Below the pieces are notes generated by a model. The model did no database searches, was not told where the DNA came from, and saw only the letters and a list, made by a program, of their open reading frames with translations. From Pyrenochaeta sp. MPI-SDFR-AT-0127 (Eukaryota; Ascomycota; Dothideomycetes; Pleosporales; Cucurbitariaceae), in assembly GCA_020747015.1 (NCBI GenBank), contig JAGTJM010000017.1, positions 186,001 through 250,000 on the forward strand: DNA of 64,000 nt, written 5' to 3'. Position 1 is the first letter of the stretch, and each line of letters opens with the position of its first letter. Positions 12,520 through 24,905 of this stretch are shown piece after piece. The position numbers were made by a program, and so were the translations under genes.

Positions 12520-12634
12520 GTTGACACGTCAATGCTGGCACTAGCCGCTAGCAACATTCTCACCACTCGCTCGTGACCATTTCTTGATGCTCTCTGAAGT
12601 GCGGTCCCAATGAACTATTGCCGCGCATTGACTA
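12520..12634 (-). pseudogene. Decayed ankyrin repeat fragment
   Basis: Translated on the minus strand, this stretch reads as one ankyrin unit: IGTALQRASRNGHERVVRML, then a leucine/alanine-rich second helix. A TAG stop lies just upstream in the same frame (12620-12622 region) and another stop follows about 50 codons later. Fungal HET or NACHT proteins often carry arrays of such repeats. Only one unit is visible and it is interrupted, so it is a relic. Confidence 0.45.
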
Positions 12635-14171
12635 CACCATCCTCAGGTAGGTCACCAGAACTCCTCAGCGCATTGATCGGACGGCTACTTACATGCCTGC
12701 TATACAGAGAGCCATCATCCAAAGCTATAGCAAACTTTTAAAATACCTTAGCCTCAAACGTCCATGCCTCTAGCACTACAACTTCATCGCGCTTCGTATC
12801 CAATCCCACACAGAACCGAGAGGCAGAAGGTGCTATGTGATCAGCTATTCTGACCATATGATGAGTAATTGACAAATGAGCATTCACTTGATCGACTGCC
12901 CACACTGCAAGCAAGTGCAGCCTATGTCGTTGAAGATCCGTTTTGTATGCAGTCAATACTGGAGAAGCATTTGACAGACTGCCAGTTGCTGCCTTTGCCG
13001 TGGAACACGAGTATGGAGGTCGTCCTGACGAGACCAATGACATCCATAATCGCCTGTGAGGCGTTGGCCTTTCGTTTCAGGCATCTCTCCCAAGCCGAGC
13101 GTATTGAGTCCGTGATGAACGATACCCTCCTGGCAACAATCTCCGCCCAAAGAAATGCTCACCTGGCGTACTTCGTTGCCCACGTTGCACAGACATGCGA
13201 TGGCGGCGGCGGGAAATGAAACAAATGCATCTCCGCGGACGCATATAATTCAGACGACTTTGGTATCGAGGTTGGCAAATTCCACACCTTTCTAACCGAC
13301 GCTCAACCCTTCAGGAACCCTTTGTAGTGATGTTCCGTGTGCTTAGGTCATCGATCAGGCGTTCCATCGTACTAGGCTTTGGCTACTGTGCGTGGGCGGC
13401 AACGCACCGGCCAGGCATGCAGGTTCACCGTTGGTTGAATTTGAAGAGATAGATGCAAAGGTGATCGCCGTCCTTGTAACAAATACCAGTCAATTCACGC
13501 AAGAGAGCGACAGACATAGCTGGCTTCTCAGTTAAGGCGTTCAGTTGGGTGAGCCTACGCTTCGGGTTGTTGGGGTTGGTTGATGCACTCGTCGTGAGAC
13601 GGTGATTGTGGGTATCGACAAAAGAAGGTGAGTACTTATTTAAAATTGGTAGTTCCAGAAGTTAATCTAGATTCATAACCTATTAATATATACAAATTGG
13701 CGTCGTTAATACATCGGCCGACAGGCCAGAACCACCCAGCTAGATCGCATGATTGTGAACAATCCGTGAGACGCAGCGTGCAGCTGGTCTAATACTCTAC
13801 TATTTGCACTAGAGGTCTAGTCAGATAGGGGTCAACCCCGCTGCAACTTCATACGATATCGACCAAGCACGATGTTAGTGTCAATCGCATAAAAAAATGC
13901 ATTCAGGCAGAGGTCTAGTAGTAGGCCCAAAAGCGGGCCATCTCCGCGCAAGTGGCCCAATTAGAGGCAGCACTCCGAGCTCAGGGCAAGCTCTAGGTAG
14001 TTAAAGGCTAATCCTCTTGCACTGCCACTAGCGCCAGGAAAGCTTAGTCACTATTCAGTTAGTCGAAGCTCACGTTCACATGCGGAAGTGGACATTGGTT
14101 GGCCACTTTCGGGGTAAGTCACTTCCGCATAACCTCCGGTCTTCAACTTCCACCCGCCAACACCCTTGAAA
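12635..14171. other. Intergenic region, probably degenerated sequence
   Basis: Open frames at 12738-13043 (minus) and 12869-13219 (plus) overlap each other and show no motif. A short stretch near 13900-13998 translates as coiled-coil-like residues interrupted by three consecutive TAG codons. The last few hundred bases should contain the promoter of the carboxypeptidase gene. Confidence 0.35.
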
Positions 14172-16234
14172 ATGGCCAAGAACTGGGGAAAACAGACATC
14201 TCGGGTACCTGTGAGGTCGCGCAATATAAGCTCACCATTCTTTGGAATATCACTCTTCTGTCTGGCTTCCTGGGCTTGCCTTCGCTATTACGTCATCACC
14301 CGTAGCACACCTCACTGGGACCTCAGCCTAAGCAATCCAAATTCGAAATCAAAATGCCCACAAGTTGAACCCTTGTTTCCGGCACGGCAAACAAAAGAGT
14401 TGGATGATGTGGGAAACTACTTGACTTCTGAAGCGTTCCGCCATATCGAAATCGGCCGCTTGTCTGGCGCGGTCAAAATCCCGACTGAGAGCTTTGATGA
14501 TCTGGGAGATGTTGGAGCAGATCCGCGGTGGGATATCTTCTATTCATTTGCAGACTACCTTAGCAAAACATACCCGCTTACGCATGCTACATTACAGCTC
14601 GAGAAGATCAACACCCATGGGTTGCTGTATACTTGGGCTGGCAGGGATCCAACCTTGAAGCCGAACTTACTAATGGCACACCAGGATGTGGTCCCCGTTC
14701 CAGCTAGCACCGTAAAACGTAAGTAAGATTTGATTTCAGACTCAGGTCTTTTGGATGGCCTTAAAGCATATCCATCGGCGGAGTATAGTTCCCTACACAA
14801 AGTTTGGGATGTTCTACGGAGCACTCTAAGAGCATCAAGAGCTGAAACAGCCTTCGATCTCACTATTTTGATTACTTGCAATACTGTGCTGACTATCTGC
14901 CAATTCCCAGAATGGACACATCCGCCATTCTCAGGCCATTTTGATGGAAAGTTCATCTGGGGCCGCGGAGCTAGTGATTGCAAGAATCAGCTGATCGCTA
15001 TTCTTTCCGCGGTCGAAGCCCTCCTCTCTGCTGACTTTGCGCCTCAACGTACACTGATCCTGTCGTTTGGATTTGATGAGGAAATATCAGGCCGGGACGG
15101 AGCGAAACATTTGTCCGACCATCTGCTTTCAAGATGGGGACACAATTCGATTGCCGCCATTATAGATGAGGGTGCTGTCAATATCGAGAGCTGGGGCGCT
15201 CACTTTGCTATTCCTGGTGTTGCAGAGAAGGTTTGTAGTCCCAGTTGTGCAGTTTCAACGTGAGGTAAATGCTGATTTCGTACACCGACTGTAGGGCTAT
15301 GTTGATGTAGACATTGTTGTCAGAATGCCTGGAGGGCATTCCAGTATTCCACCGAAGCATAACGGAATCGGAGTTGCTAGCGAACTTGTTACACTGATAG
15401 AGGCGAGCCCATACGAACCGCATCTCGCTGAGGAAAACCCTTATCTGGAGCTACTGTATTGCGGCGCCGAGCATGCGCCACACTTTCCACATCACCTTAA
15501 CAAGCTGCTGGACAAAAGATCATCACGGAGCATGACATGCTCGAAAAAGACAAAGAAGGACGAGCTTGCTATTGAGGCTGCTAAAGCTGGACCTGAGATC
15601 AAGTACTTGTTCACGAGCTCCGTCGCAGTAGATCTGTAAGTGACTATCTGTAACAGCATGTGATATTTGTACTGACTTTGCACCTCTTCATAGCATTTCC
15701 GGAGGAGTCAAGAATAACGCTCTCCCTGAGCGGACCCAACTTACAGTCAATCATCGCATCAATGTCGGCTCGAGCTCTTCAGTGATAAAGAAACACATAG
15801 CATCTCTAGCGGCTCAAGTCGCACACAAGCACAACCTGACCCTCCATGCCTTCAACGGCACTGAAACGCCGTCGAGCATAACGCTTTCTCACAAAGACAC
15901 TGTCCTGGAGCCCGCCCCAGTGACACCGACATCGCTGCATGCTTCATCCAACAACACGCGCGCAAACCCGTTTTCCGTTCTCGCAGGAACGACGCGAGCC
16001 CTCTACGGAACAGACTTGCTGGTCGCTCCGGGGATCATGACGGGCAATACGGACACGCGGTACTACTGGGGATTGAGTGAGCATATTTTCAGATACGGAC
16101 CGGGCTGGGACAAGGAGCAGGTGGGGCTTGGAAACATCCACACTGTAGATGAGAAGGTTGGTGTGCAAGCACACATTGATACTGTAAGGTGGATGTGGGG
16201 CTGGATCAGAAACATGGATGAGGCGAATCTATAA
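14172..16234 (+). CDS. CPS1: M20 peptidase, carboxypeptidase S (CPS1) homologue, 582 aa
   Basis: The exons are 14172-14718, 14911-15230, 15295-15635 and 15694-16234. The first intron is 192 bp, the others 64 and 58 bp. A hydrophobic segment at residues 20-42 predicts a type II membrane anchor, as in yeast Cps1, which is delivered to the vacuole. M20 metal-site motifs are present: MAHQDVV, WGRGASDCKNQ, FDEEISG and MPGGHSSIPP, plus NTDTRYYWGL near the C-terminus. The enzyme should remove C-terminal residues from peptides, releasing amino acids for nitrogen supply. The ATG at 14172 is preferred because it directly precedes the anchor. Confidence 0.9.
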
Positions 16235-16441
16235 GAGAGCAGCGGCAAGAGTTGAAGGTCGTTGTGCAACGTCAGGCAGATATATACGGTCTGTAAACAA
16301 GGCGCTAGCCTACTCTAATAAGCTTATTGGTTCTCGCATAGTGATACATATTTTATACCAGCCTGAGCCATGCTCTAAGGTGTGAAATTCCAATCGTGTA
16401 AATTCGATCCCAAACGCCAACGCTATGCATGTAAAGACGAT

Positions 16442-17236
16442 TCATTTCCTCATGCCACTGAAATCTTTGAGAATGTGGGCCATGTGGGTGTTGGTCTGCT
16501 TGCCGCCGCGGCGAACAGTCTTCTTCTTCTTCCCCTTTGGCGCGGTGACTATCTGACGAGGCTGGCTGGCGGCCGTCAAGCCCACGTTGAGCAGGGTGTT
16601 GCGCAGATCGTCTGGATTCGCGGGAATGGCGATTTTATGCCAGGCGTTCATGAATTCCGGATCCATGGGATGCATGAGCGATGCATCGTTGTCCCAGACC
16701 GTCTTGGGCACGCCGTCCTTTGTGCGCTTTACGAGCACCTCCTTCTTGTCCTCCATGGCCTTGATGTCGTCTGCCACGGTCGCCCAGCCGTCCTTCAAGT
16801 CCTTGATCGCCAGGCCCTGGGCCGACTTCTGGTTCTGCAGATAGCCTTTCAGCTGTGCAGGGTTGCGGATGTTAAGCTTGGGCTTGTAGCGGTACGTTTC
16901 CTCGCGGGCGTTCCAGGATATGCGATTGCCGGCGTTGTCGGCGCGCATGAGGGCGCGGAGCTGCTCGCGCTGCACATGGCCTGGCGGGACGTTCAGGAAG
17001 CCCATGATGGCGTCAAAGGTCATCCATTCGCTGGGACGGCTGCGCAGGTGGTCGGTGGCATAGGTGAGGCGGGTGTAGACATGCTCGCCAGAGCCAGTGT
17101 CCTGGGGCTGCGAGTAGACAACAGGCGTGGCTCCCTCTGCCGGGCGCTTTCGCTTTGCGCCGTTGGCCGACGTGTTCGAGGGCGTGGGCGAGGGGGCATT
17201 GATGCGCGAGGCCGAGTTTGCCTTGAGGAAAGACAT
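16442..17236 (-). CDS. TFA2: Transcription initiation factor IIE subunit beta (TFA2), 264 aa
   Basis: This is a single uninterrupted exon. A low-complexity Ser/Pro/Asn N-terminus (residues 1-45) is followed by winged-helix-like sequence: YTRLTYATDHLRSRPSEW, then a DNA-binding-type helix around REQLRALMRADNAGN. The C-terminus is basic (GKKKKTVRRGGK). Length and order match fungal TFIIE-beta, which works with TFIIE-alpha to recruit and regulate TFIIH at RNA polymerase II promoters. It is transcribed divergently from the MLP1-type gene, with starts 437 bp apart, so the two share a promoter region. Confidence 0.92.
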   Translation of the reverse strand: MSFLKANSASRINAPSPTPSNTSANGAKRKRPAEGATPVVYSQPQDTGSGEHVYTRLTYATDHLRSRPSEWMTFDAIMGFLNVPPGHVQREQLRALMRADNAGNRISWNAREETYRYKPKLNIRNPAQLKGYLQNQKSAQGLAIKDLKDGWATVADDIKAMEDKKEVLVKRTKDGVPKTVWDNDASLMHPMDPEFMNAWHKIAIPANPDDLRNTLLNVGLTAASQPRQIVTAPKGKKKKTVRRGGKQTNTHMAHILKDFSGMRK

Positions 17237-17673
17237 GGCGGAGGAGATGCGGGCGGGCGGCGATGATATATATGGAGGATTCTGGGGAGTGTGTGCAGCG
17301 TCTAGCTAAAGAGTCGCACAGCGATCACAAGGGGAAGGAGGCGGTCGGGCGAGTGGAAGGAGCGTAAGTGGAGAGGTGAAGGCGGCAGAGTGAAGGAGGG
17401 AGTGAATAATAAGTAAAAAGATGGTGCAAGGCAGCAGGACGGCGGTGGTGCTGGTGCTATGAACGCATGCAGCCCCCCGGGCGGTTGCGACGGGCGTCTG
17501 TGCGTCAACTGTCTGTCGTCAAACAATCAAGCTCGCGACTTTGACCAGACGCCCCAATTCATTGTCTGCGCCAACCCTCCCGCCTCTCCTTTGTCCCCTT
17601 TCCTTCGAGTCCCTCGCCATCGCCTTCGAGGGTCGAGGATGCGCGAGCAGAGTTACTAATCCAACCACACAAC
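17237..17673. promoter_or_regulatory. Shared divergent promoter of TFA2 and the MLP1/TPR gene
   Basis: The 437-bp gap separates two divergent housekeeping genes. It contains purine-rich tracts near 17320-17410 and pyrimidine-rich tracts near 17570-17625 on the plus strand. I see no clear TATA box. No extra gene is supported. Confidence 0.5.
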
Positions 17674-20600
17674 ATGGCGGCCGAAGTCGATGTTGGCTAC
17701 CTCGCCGCGTCTTACTCGGTCCCAGAGACAGCCCTCCAGTCTTTACTCTCCGAGCCCACCGTCGAGCTGGTCCAGTCGCTGCTCACCCAGATTGAAGCGA
17801 GGGCGCGCGCCTACGATGACCTGCAGTCGGACAAGATACGCACCGATGTCGAGCTCGAGGCTGCCGTCCAGGGCGGAGAGCAGCGCGCGCGAACATTAAA
17901 GGCCGCCGCCGAAAAGGCCCAGCAGGAGGCAGAGGATTTGCGGCAGAAGCTTGTCCAGGAAGGTGTGTACACGCACAGCGAGAGCAGCCCTCCGCTGTAT
18001 ATGCTAATCTAGATATTTGCAGAGAATGCACGGCAGCAAGTCGAGACGGAGCTACACAACCTCCAAAGCACAGCCACCAGCTCAACGTCTGAAGTGCAAG
18101 CCCTGGAATCACGCGTCAAGACGCTCGAGTCCCAGAACCGCGATGCAATTGCCATGCACGAAGCCAAGGTGGCTGCACACGACCGACTCGCAGCAGAACT
18201 GTCCGAGCAACACCAGAAATCAGTCGAGCTCCGGAAACAGGTGTCTGCGCTGGAGGAGAAGAACCAGACGCTTGAGAACGCTGCTACCAACGTCAAGTTC
18301 CGTGAGACGAACCTGCAGCAGGAGATTGAGCAGCTGCGCAAGAACAACGACTGGTACACTGCCGAGCTGAAGACGCGCTCTGATGACCACAGTAAATACC
18401 GCAAGGAAAAGAATGCCCAGATTGCCCAGCTGCAACGCGAGAATGCAGACGCCTCCGAAACCATCGACTCGCTACGCCGCACCGAGACACTACTACGACA
18501 GCACCTGGAGGAGCTCAAGGGCAAGGCTGATGAGGATCGTGCGCGCATCGAGCAACTTGAGAACGAGGCATCGCAGGTTACGTCAGCCTTCCGCATCGAG
18601 CTCGACGGAGCACGAAGGCTAGCAACGCTGCACCAGCAGACTGCCGAGTCGGCGAAGAAGCGCTTATTAGAGTTGCAGGGAGAAGCCGAACGCTTGCAGG
18701 ACGATGCTGCCGCTGAGGTCGGACAGCTGCAGGCTGATGTCGAGCTGGAGCGTAGCAGGGCTGCTGAAGCCGAAGCCCGCATTGCTGAGCTGGAGACGCT
18801 CGTCGAGAACCTCCAGAGTGAAGCCTCCGAATTCAGAAGCTCCGTTCGTCCCCCAGGCACTCCACGGCATGGCATGAACGGCTCATTTGGAACCCCAGCC
18901 CGGGCAGGGTCACCCGCTATCTTCTCACCTGGAGGCTCGCAACTCAAAGGCGCACCGTCCAACACCCAGCTGCTCAGAGAGAACATCGACTTGAAGACGG
19001 AGATGCGCAGACTCAGACAAAAGGTTGAAGAGCAGACAACGATGATTAACGACATGCTCGAGGAACTGGAGCATCGACAACCGGAATTCGAGGATCTTCG
19101 TCGCCAGAATGACGCCTTGACTGCCCAGGGCGAAGAACTTTCGCGATTCCTTGACGATGCTATAGAAGAGAGGGAGGCTGCGCGTCGAGACATGCGCAAG
19201 GCTTTCGGCGATTTGGACGGCGCTCAAAATGAGTGTGCACTGCTCCGACATCAGGTCCAAGACATGACGATTCAACTGCGATCTCTAGTGTGGCGGCGCG
19301 AGGCGGAGCAAAACGGACTCGATACTCTCCCTGCTGAACAGAAGCAATTCATTCTCGATTCAGTCGACAACCAGGTGCCAGATCACCTATTGCAAAACGA
19401 CTCTGCCACACACGACACTATCACCAAGCACCTCGTCTTGTACAAGGATATTGCCGAATTGCAGTACCAGAATACAGAATTACTGCGCACGATCAGAAAA
19501 GTGGGCGAGGAGCACGAGGCACAAGAGGCTCGCAATAACATGGAGCAGCATAAGAAGGACCTCGAAGAGCTTGGTCAGCTGCGTTCATTGGTCGCTGAGA
19601 AAGATGAGCAGATCAAATCGCTCAATGTCCGTTCACAGACCTTCAAGACGGAGCGCGATATGTACTACCGAATTGTCACCAGCCGTGGCCAGTCCGACAC
19701 GCAAACGACGTCTGCCTTTGCGCAGTCTGTACCAGGAACCGGTGCGCCCTTACAACTTGAGCACACCCCTCAATCCCATGCAGCGCTAGAATACGATAAG
19801 CTCATCAAGGATCTTCAAGCTCATATCAACCTACTGAAAGAAGAGAGTGCTACGGATCGCGCCACATCCAAGACGCAGGTGGACAGCCTCACCAAAGAGA
19901 ACAGCCAACTTCAGAGTGACAAGACCCGCTTCGAGTCACAGGTTCGACGGGAGCAAGATCGCTACAATCGCCTCGAAAGTACCATCAAGCTGCTTCAATC
20001 GGAAAAGGACACTCTGCAGGAACGTTACGACAGTATCCAGACCAACTATGCCAAGCAGGACGAGAGAGCAGTCAAGGCACAGCAGGATGTAGCTGATGCT
20101 GCTGCACAAATCCAAGGCTTGGAGAATGAGCTGGTCAACCTGAAAGCTTCACAGAACATGTCGAAGACGATTGAGGCACGACTCAATGACCGAATCAAAG
20201 AGTTAACGGACGAGAGGGACAGGCTGAGTAACATGGTCACCCAAATTCAGAGCCTCCGCAATGAACAGGAACTGACCAACGCGGACAACCGTCGCCGACT
20301 TCAAGCCAGCCACGACAAACTAGAGGCAGATCTACAGATTGCGCGACGAAAACTGGAAGATGAGATTGCGGATCACAAGAAGACAATAAATCAGCGCGAC
20401 TACGAACGTACCGAAGCGCAGAGGCGCATCGATGATCTCATCTCAGCCAGAAATAATGCTGAAGTCAAGTCCGCGACCGCAGACTCGACTCGCCAACAGC
20501 TTGAACAGCGCGTCAAAGAGTTGCAATCACAGCTCCACTCAGCCGAAGAACGAGTACAGTCTCTTCAACCACGTCCGACACCGCGTGCAAATGCATCCGC

Positions 20601-23600
20601 CAACGATGACGAGGAATCAATCAGTCGCGAAGAGGAGCTTACCACGCAGGTTTCGGAGCTCCAGCGCACTCTTGAACACAAGCAGGAAGATCTCGAGGCA
20701 GTCAATGCCCAGATCAAGGGCTTCCAGGATATCGCCCAGGACGCTGAGGACCGACTCCAAACATTTGTTGAAGCCCATGAACGGCTCCAAGCGGAATTGA
20801 ATTTGGCACAGCAGGAGAAGGACGCCACCATCAGTGATCTGCAACAACGCGTGGAAGAAATATCTTCTGAGCTTGCTTCAACTACTACTGAGCTTAACGA
20901 ATTAAGAGGGAATCACGAGCAAGAAACTCTGCAACTTACGCAACAGAAAGACACACTCGAAGCGGAAATTGCTCGACTCAAGAACGACGTGACTGACTAC
21001 AAGGCTGAAGCCGAAGCCCAGGCAGATCTCGTAAAGTCCCAAGCTGAGATTGCAACACGCGCCCAGAAGGACTATGAATATGAGCTGGCTAAGCACGGCA
21101 AAACCATGGAGAAGCTTCGGATGCTTCGCGATGAGCATACTCAACTTCAGACTGAGATCGCACAATTCAAGGCTCAAGCTGAAGCTGCCCGCATTACCCT
21201 GGAACAAAGCCAAGAGCATTGGAAGTCGACTCAAGGCCAATTCGAGGGCCAAATCGCTGAAGCTAAGCGCCGTCACGACGATCTGAAGCATTACAACGAG
21301 ACCTTGCTGAAACAATTCGACGACTACAAGGCGCAAATTGACAACTTGAAGAATGACCGTGGCTCAGTGGCAGTCGGTGATGCAGATGCGGATGCGGGTA
21401 GCACATCTAATCTTCAAGACATTGAGGTTTATCTGCGTCGCGAGAAGGAGATCTTAGAGGTGCAGCTGAACTTGAAGGACCAGGAAGTCAAGCGCCTGGA
21501 GCAGCAGCTCACCCACTCACAGAACCAACTCGATCAAACACGAGAAAAGCTGATCACCGAGCAATCCAAGGGCCAAGGCTCCCAGAGTGGCAGCAGCCTT
21601 CAGAGCCTCCAAGACAAAGTGGAGCAGCTCAACTTGTTCCGCGAGAGCAACACCACCTTGCGAAACGATAACGGTCGACTCCAAACCCAGCTTGCTGAAA
21701 AGACCAAGGCATTGGAGGATCTCCGAACAGAGCTTGTGCCTTTACAAGTTCGTGTGACTGAGCTAGAAGGCGAGCTTGAGCTCAACCTGGGTCATCTGAA
21801 AGCTGTTGAAGAAGACCGCGATCGTTGGCAAAAGCGTCACCAGGACGTGCTTCAGCGATATGACCGCATCGATCCTAAAGAACTGGAAGACCTCAAGAAG
21901 AGGATTGAGGACTTGCAGGTGGGGCGCGATCAGGCACTGGAAAAAATTACTGGACTCAACGAGAAGATTCAGACTATGCAGGCTTCGCAAGAGTCTATCA
22001 TTCAAGAGACTCGAGACGCCACCATTGCAGAGGTCAAGACCGCTGAAACGGAAAAGGCCAGGAAGGGTTTCAACAGGATCCACAACGAAAAGATGGCAGC
22101 CAAGAAGGTTGAGATCGACGAGCTCACCGCTGAGCGTACACAACTACAGAATGAGCTTTCGAGTGCGCGTCAGGAGCTTGAAGCATCCCAACAGCAGCTC
22201 GCAGCCGCACAGTCTGAGGCAAGCCAAGCGCAAGAGCAACTCACAGCACTTCAGCAACAATTCGAACAGTCCCGGACAGAGCTTACGACAGCTCAGCAAG
22301 AGCTCAACACCGCAAACATTGCACGTGATGCGGCTCTGTCTCGCCCTAATATTAACAACACTACAAGCGTAGACGTTAACATGAGCGAAGAAGGACAGGT
22401 TGATGAAGGCACCTCAGGCGCCTCGACTGAACAACTGGAGAAGTTGACGCAGGAGCTTGACCAAGCTCGAAAGAATGCGACCGAAGCACAGCATAGAGCC
22501 AACGAAGCGGATAGTAAGGCTGGAGGCCTCTCAGTCCAGCTGTCCTTGATGAAAGATCGAGCTACCGGCCTTGATAAAGAAGTTGTAAGTCTTATTGATA
22601 ATGAACACACCGACACGGACCTAATCAGATCACAGGCTGAAAAGGGCAATCGCATTCTTGAGCTCCAAAATGAGCTATCAGAAGCACAAAAACAACCCTC
22701 TCAGGCGACGACAAACAGTACCGCAACCGAGCCCTCGGCAGGTCCAGCTACGTCCGACGAGATTCAAAAGCTGAAAGATGAGCTCACTACAGCACGAGCG
22801 GAGGTCGAGGACCTACGGGCTCAGCTTGAGGCTGCGAAGTCCACTAAGCCTTCTGAAAGCGCGGAGACAGAAGCGCAAGGTCAAAAGAGCGATGAGGAGT
22901 TAGCCTCACTAAAGGCATCGTTGGACCAGCGCGAAAACGAACTCAACATTCTCAAGGCTGACCTCGATCGACGCCTGGAGAATGTAAAGGATCGCGAATC
23001 GAAATCCGGGGCCCTTCTCGACAAAGCAAACAGCAAAGTTCGCAAGATTAGAACTGAGACGAACGAGGAACTTGATAATCTTAAAAAGGCTCATCAGGCT
23101 GAGCTTGAGCGTCTTCGACAAGAGAAGCAAACAGCTACCACATCGAGCGATCCTGAAGTGGACCAAGACGCCTTGAAAGCAACGGCACAATCTTCGGCGC
23201 CTGTTCCGGAGGGCACAATCAACACTGAAGATCTGCCACGCCCTACAGTTTCAGACAATCAACTCAATACGTGGATTAGAACCAATCCTGGCGCAAAGAG
23301 AGTATTTGTGGAGCAGATCAAGAACAACCTGAACAAGGCGATGAAGGCTAAGAATGATGAGCTTGCAAAGGTCCGCAATGAGATGGAGGAGCTCAAACAG
23401 CAAAAGCCAGCAGAAAAAGCGGCTGTGAAGGAAGAGCCAGAACACGACACTAGTCAAAAGTTGGAAGAAGAACTAGCCAAAGCTAAAGCTGAGCACGAAG
23501 CAGCGTTAAAAGAGGCCTTAAGGAAGAAGGAAGAGGCCTTGAATAGGTCTTTCGAATTGAAGGGCAGGCTCAAGGAAACTCAGATTGCCAACTGGAAAGC

Positions 23601-24510
23601 TAAGTTTCAGTGGGTTGAGAAGGCTGCCCAAGAAACACCGACAGAAGAAGTGGCAAAGGTCTATGCAGTAGCAAAAGACAAGAAGCCTGAGCCAGTCGCA
23701 AAGCCTGTTGCACAGCTAAACACCCCTGTAAAACCAAATCAGGTACAACAGGGTCAAGCTCCATCTGCCCAACAGACGCCACAGTCCAAACCTTTAGCAC
23801 CAGCACCTCCTGGTTCTACACCAGTGTTCGGTCAGCAACAAGCACCGGCGGCAGCAACCGGTTCCTCTCAGGCGAACGGCATTAACACCAATGTCGCAGG
23901 CCAAGTTCCTCAGCCTACCCAGCAACCCAATCCATTCCTTCAAGCCGGTCAGGCTGGACAATCAAATCCCTTTGCCCATGCACAGAGCCAACTAGGCCGA
24001 GGTCTTCAGCAACCAGGCTTCACGGGTCAGGCACAACCACCTCCTGCTCAGCAGTCTCAACAGCAATTTGGGCGTGGACGAGGTGATGTTGGCACTGGCC
24101 CTCAAGCGCTTCGAGGGGTTCTTCAGTCTAGCATTCCTCGCGGCGGAACTGGTATTCCTGTACCTGGCGGTCGAGGTCGTGGCCAACAACAACAGCAAAA
24201 TCAGGCCCAAGGCCTCAATATCAATACTCAAGGTCCTGGAACATCGCAAATTGGACGAGGCGGCGGCCGTGGCGGAGGTCGTGGACGTGGACAAGCACAA
24301 AACGTCCAAGGACAGGCCAATGCTGGCCCCGGTAGCCCAAGGGGAGGATTGAATGGCGCAGCGCCCCAATTCCAACCAGGTGGAGGTAGGGGCCAGAAGC
24401 GTGGCGCTGAGGATGAGGGCGACGGCGGAGCAGCGCGTGGCGGCAAGCGTCCTCGAGGACGAGGTGGTCAGGGTGGTGGCGGGGCTGGAGGTCCGCCAGC
24501 TGCCGAATAA
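17674..24510 (+). CDS. MLP1: Nuclear-basket nucleoporin MLP1/TPR family, 2241 aa
   Basis: The exons are 17674-17962, 18023-22584 and 22636-24510. The second intron (22585-22635, gtaagt...ctaat...acag) is 51 bp and happens to be open, so it could be mistaken for coding sequence. The protein is almost wholly coiled coil from residue about 35 to 1830, with heptad Leu/Glu/Gln/Lys patterns. A TPR/MLP1-specific stretch (VWRREAEQNGLDTLP, YKDIAELQYQNTELLR) lies near residue 400. The C-terminal 300 residues are Pro/Gln/Ala-rich, then Arg-Gly-rich (GRGGGRGGGRGRG), ending GGPPAAE. Mlp1/Tpr proteins form nuclear-pore basket filaments and help retain unprocessed mRNA. The length exceeds yeast Mlp1 (about 1.9 kDa-scale residues) but fits filamentous fungal forms. 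Confidence 0.92.
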
Positions 24511-24905
24511 TGGGAGAATTGTGTTTCTCGAGTATGTGCTCGCAGGATCAGACGCATTTTATCTACGGATGTATCCTTTTCATTTGTTCATTTGCGGGAT
24601 TCAAAATGTGTTACACCCCATCGGTTCTGGGGTGGAAGATGTAAAAACGAAGGTCACCGCGGGACTAGGCTCTGCATGAGTATGTTTGTATCATAGCATT
24701 TTCCACGGTGTATTGAAATATGTGGTACACGTTCGATAATTCTGTTCCGTTCTTCAGTCTCGCCTTTCGCGATATACTATCTTTGTTGCTCAATTGATGG
24801 TCGAAGTTTTGCTTGCGCCATGTTCCTGTCTCTTTTCTGCGTCTTCATTTCGAAACCTTGTTCAGCAACGATGCGTTTTCTTTCCTGAAGAATCGTTGTG
24901 TTCAA
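24511..24905. other. Convergent 3' intergenic region
   Basis: This holds the 3' ends of the MLP1-type gene (plus) and the DUF6594 gene (minus). No gene is seen. Confidence 0.5.

Noticed and set aside
13890..13915. Small A/T-rich hairpin (gcataaaaaaatgc)
   Set aside because: Short inverted repeat of a kind expected by chance; no terminator role applies in this genome type.
13899..13998. Coiled-coil-like translation (QVAQLEAALRAQGKL) next to three consecutive TAG codons
   Set aside because: Too short to assign to a transposon or gene; only noted as possible decayed sequence.
18009..19199. 396-codon minus-strand frame inside the MLP1/TPR gene
   Set aside because: Ser/Cys/Arg-rich shadow of the Glu/Gln/Leu coiled-coil coding strand; the plus frame has the family motifs.
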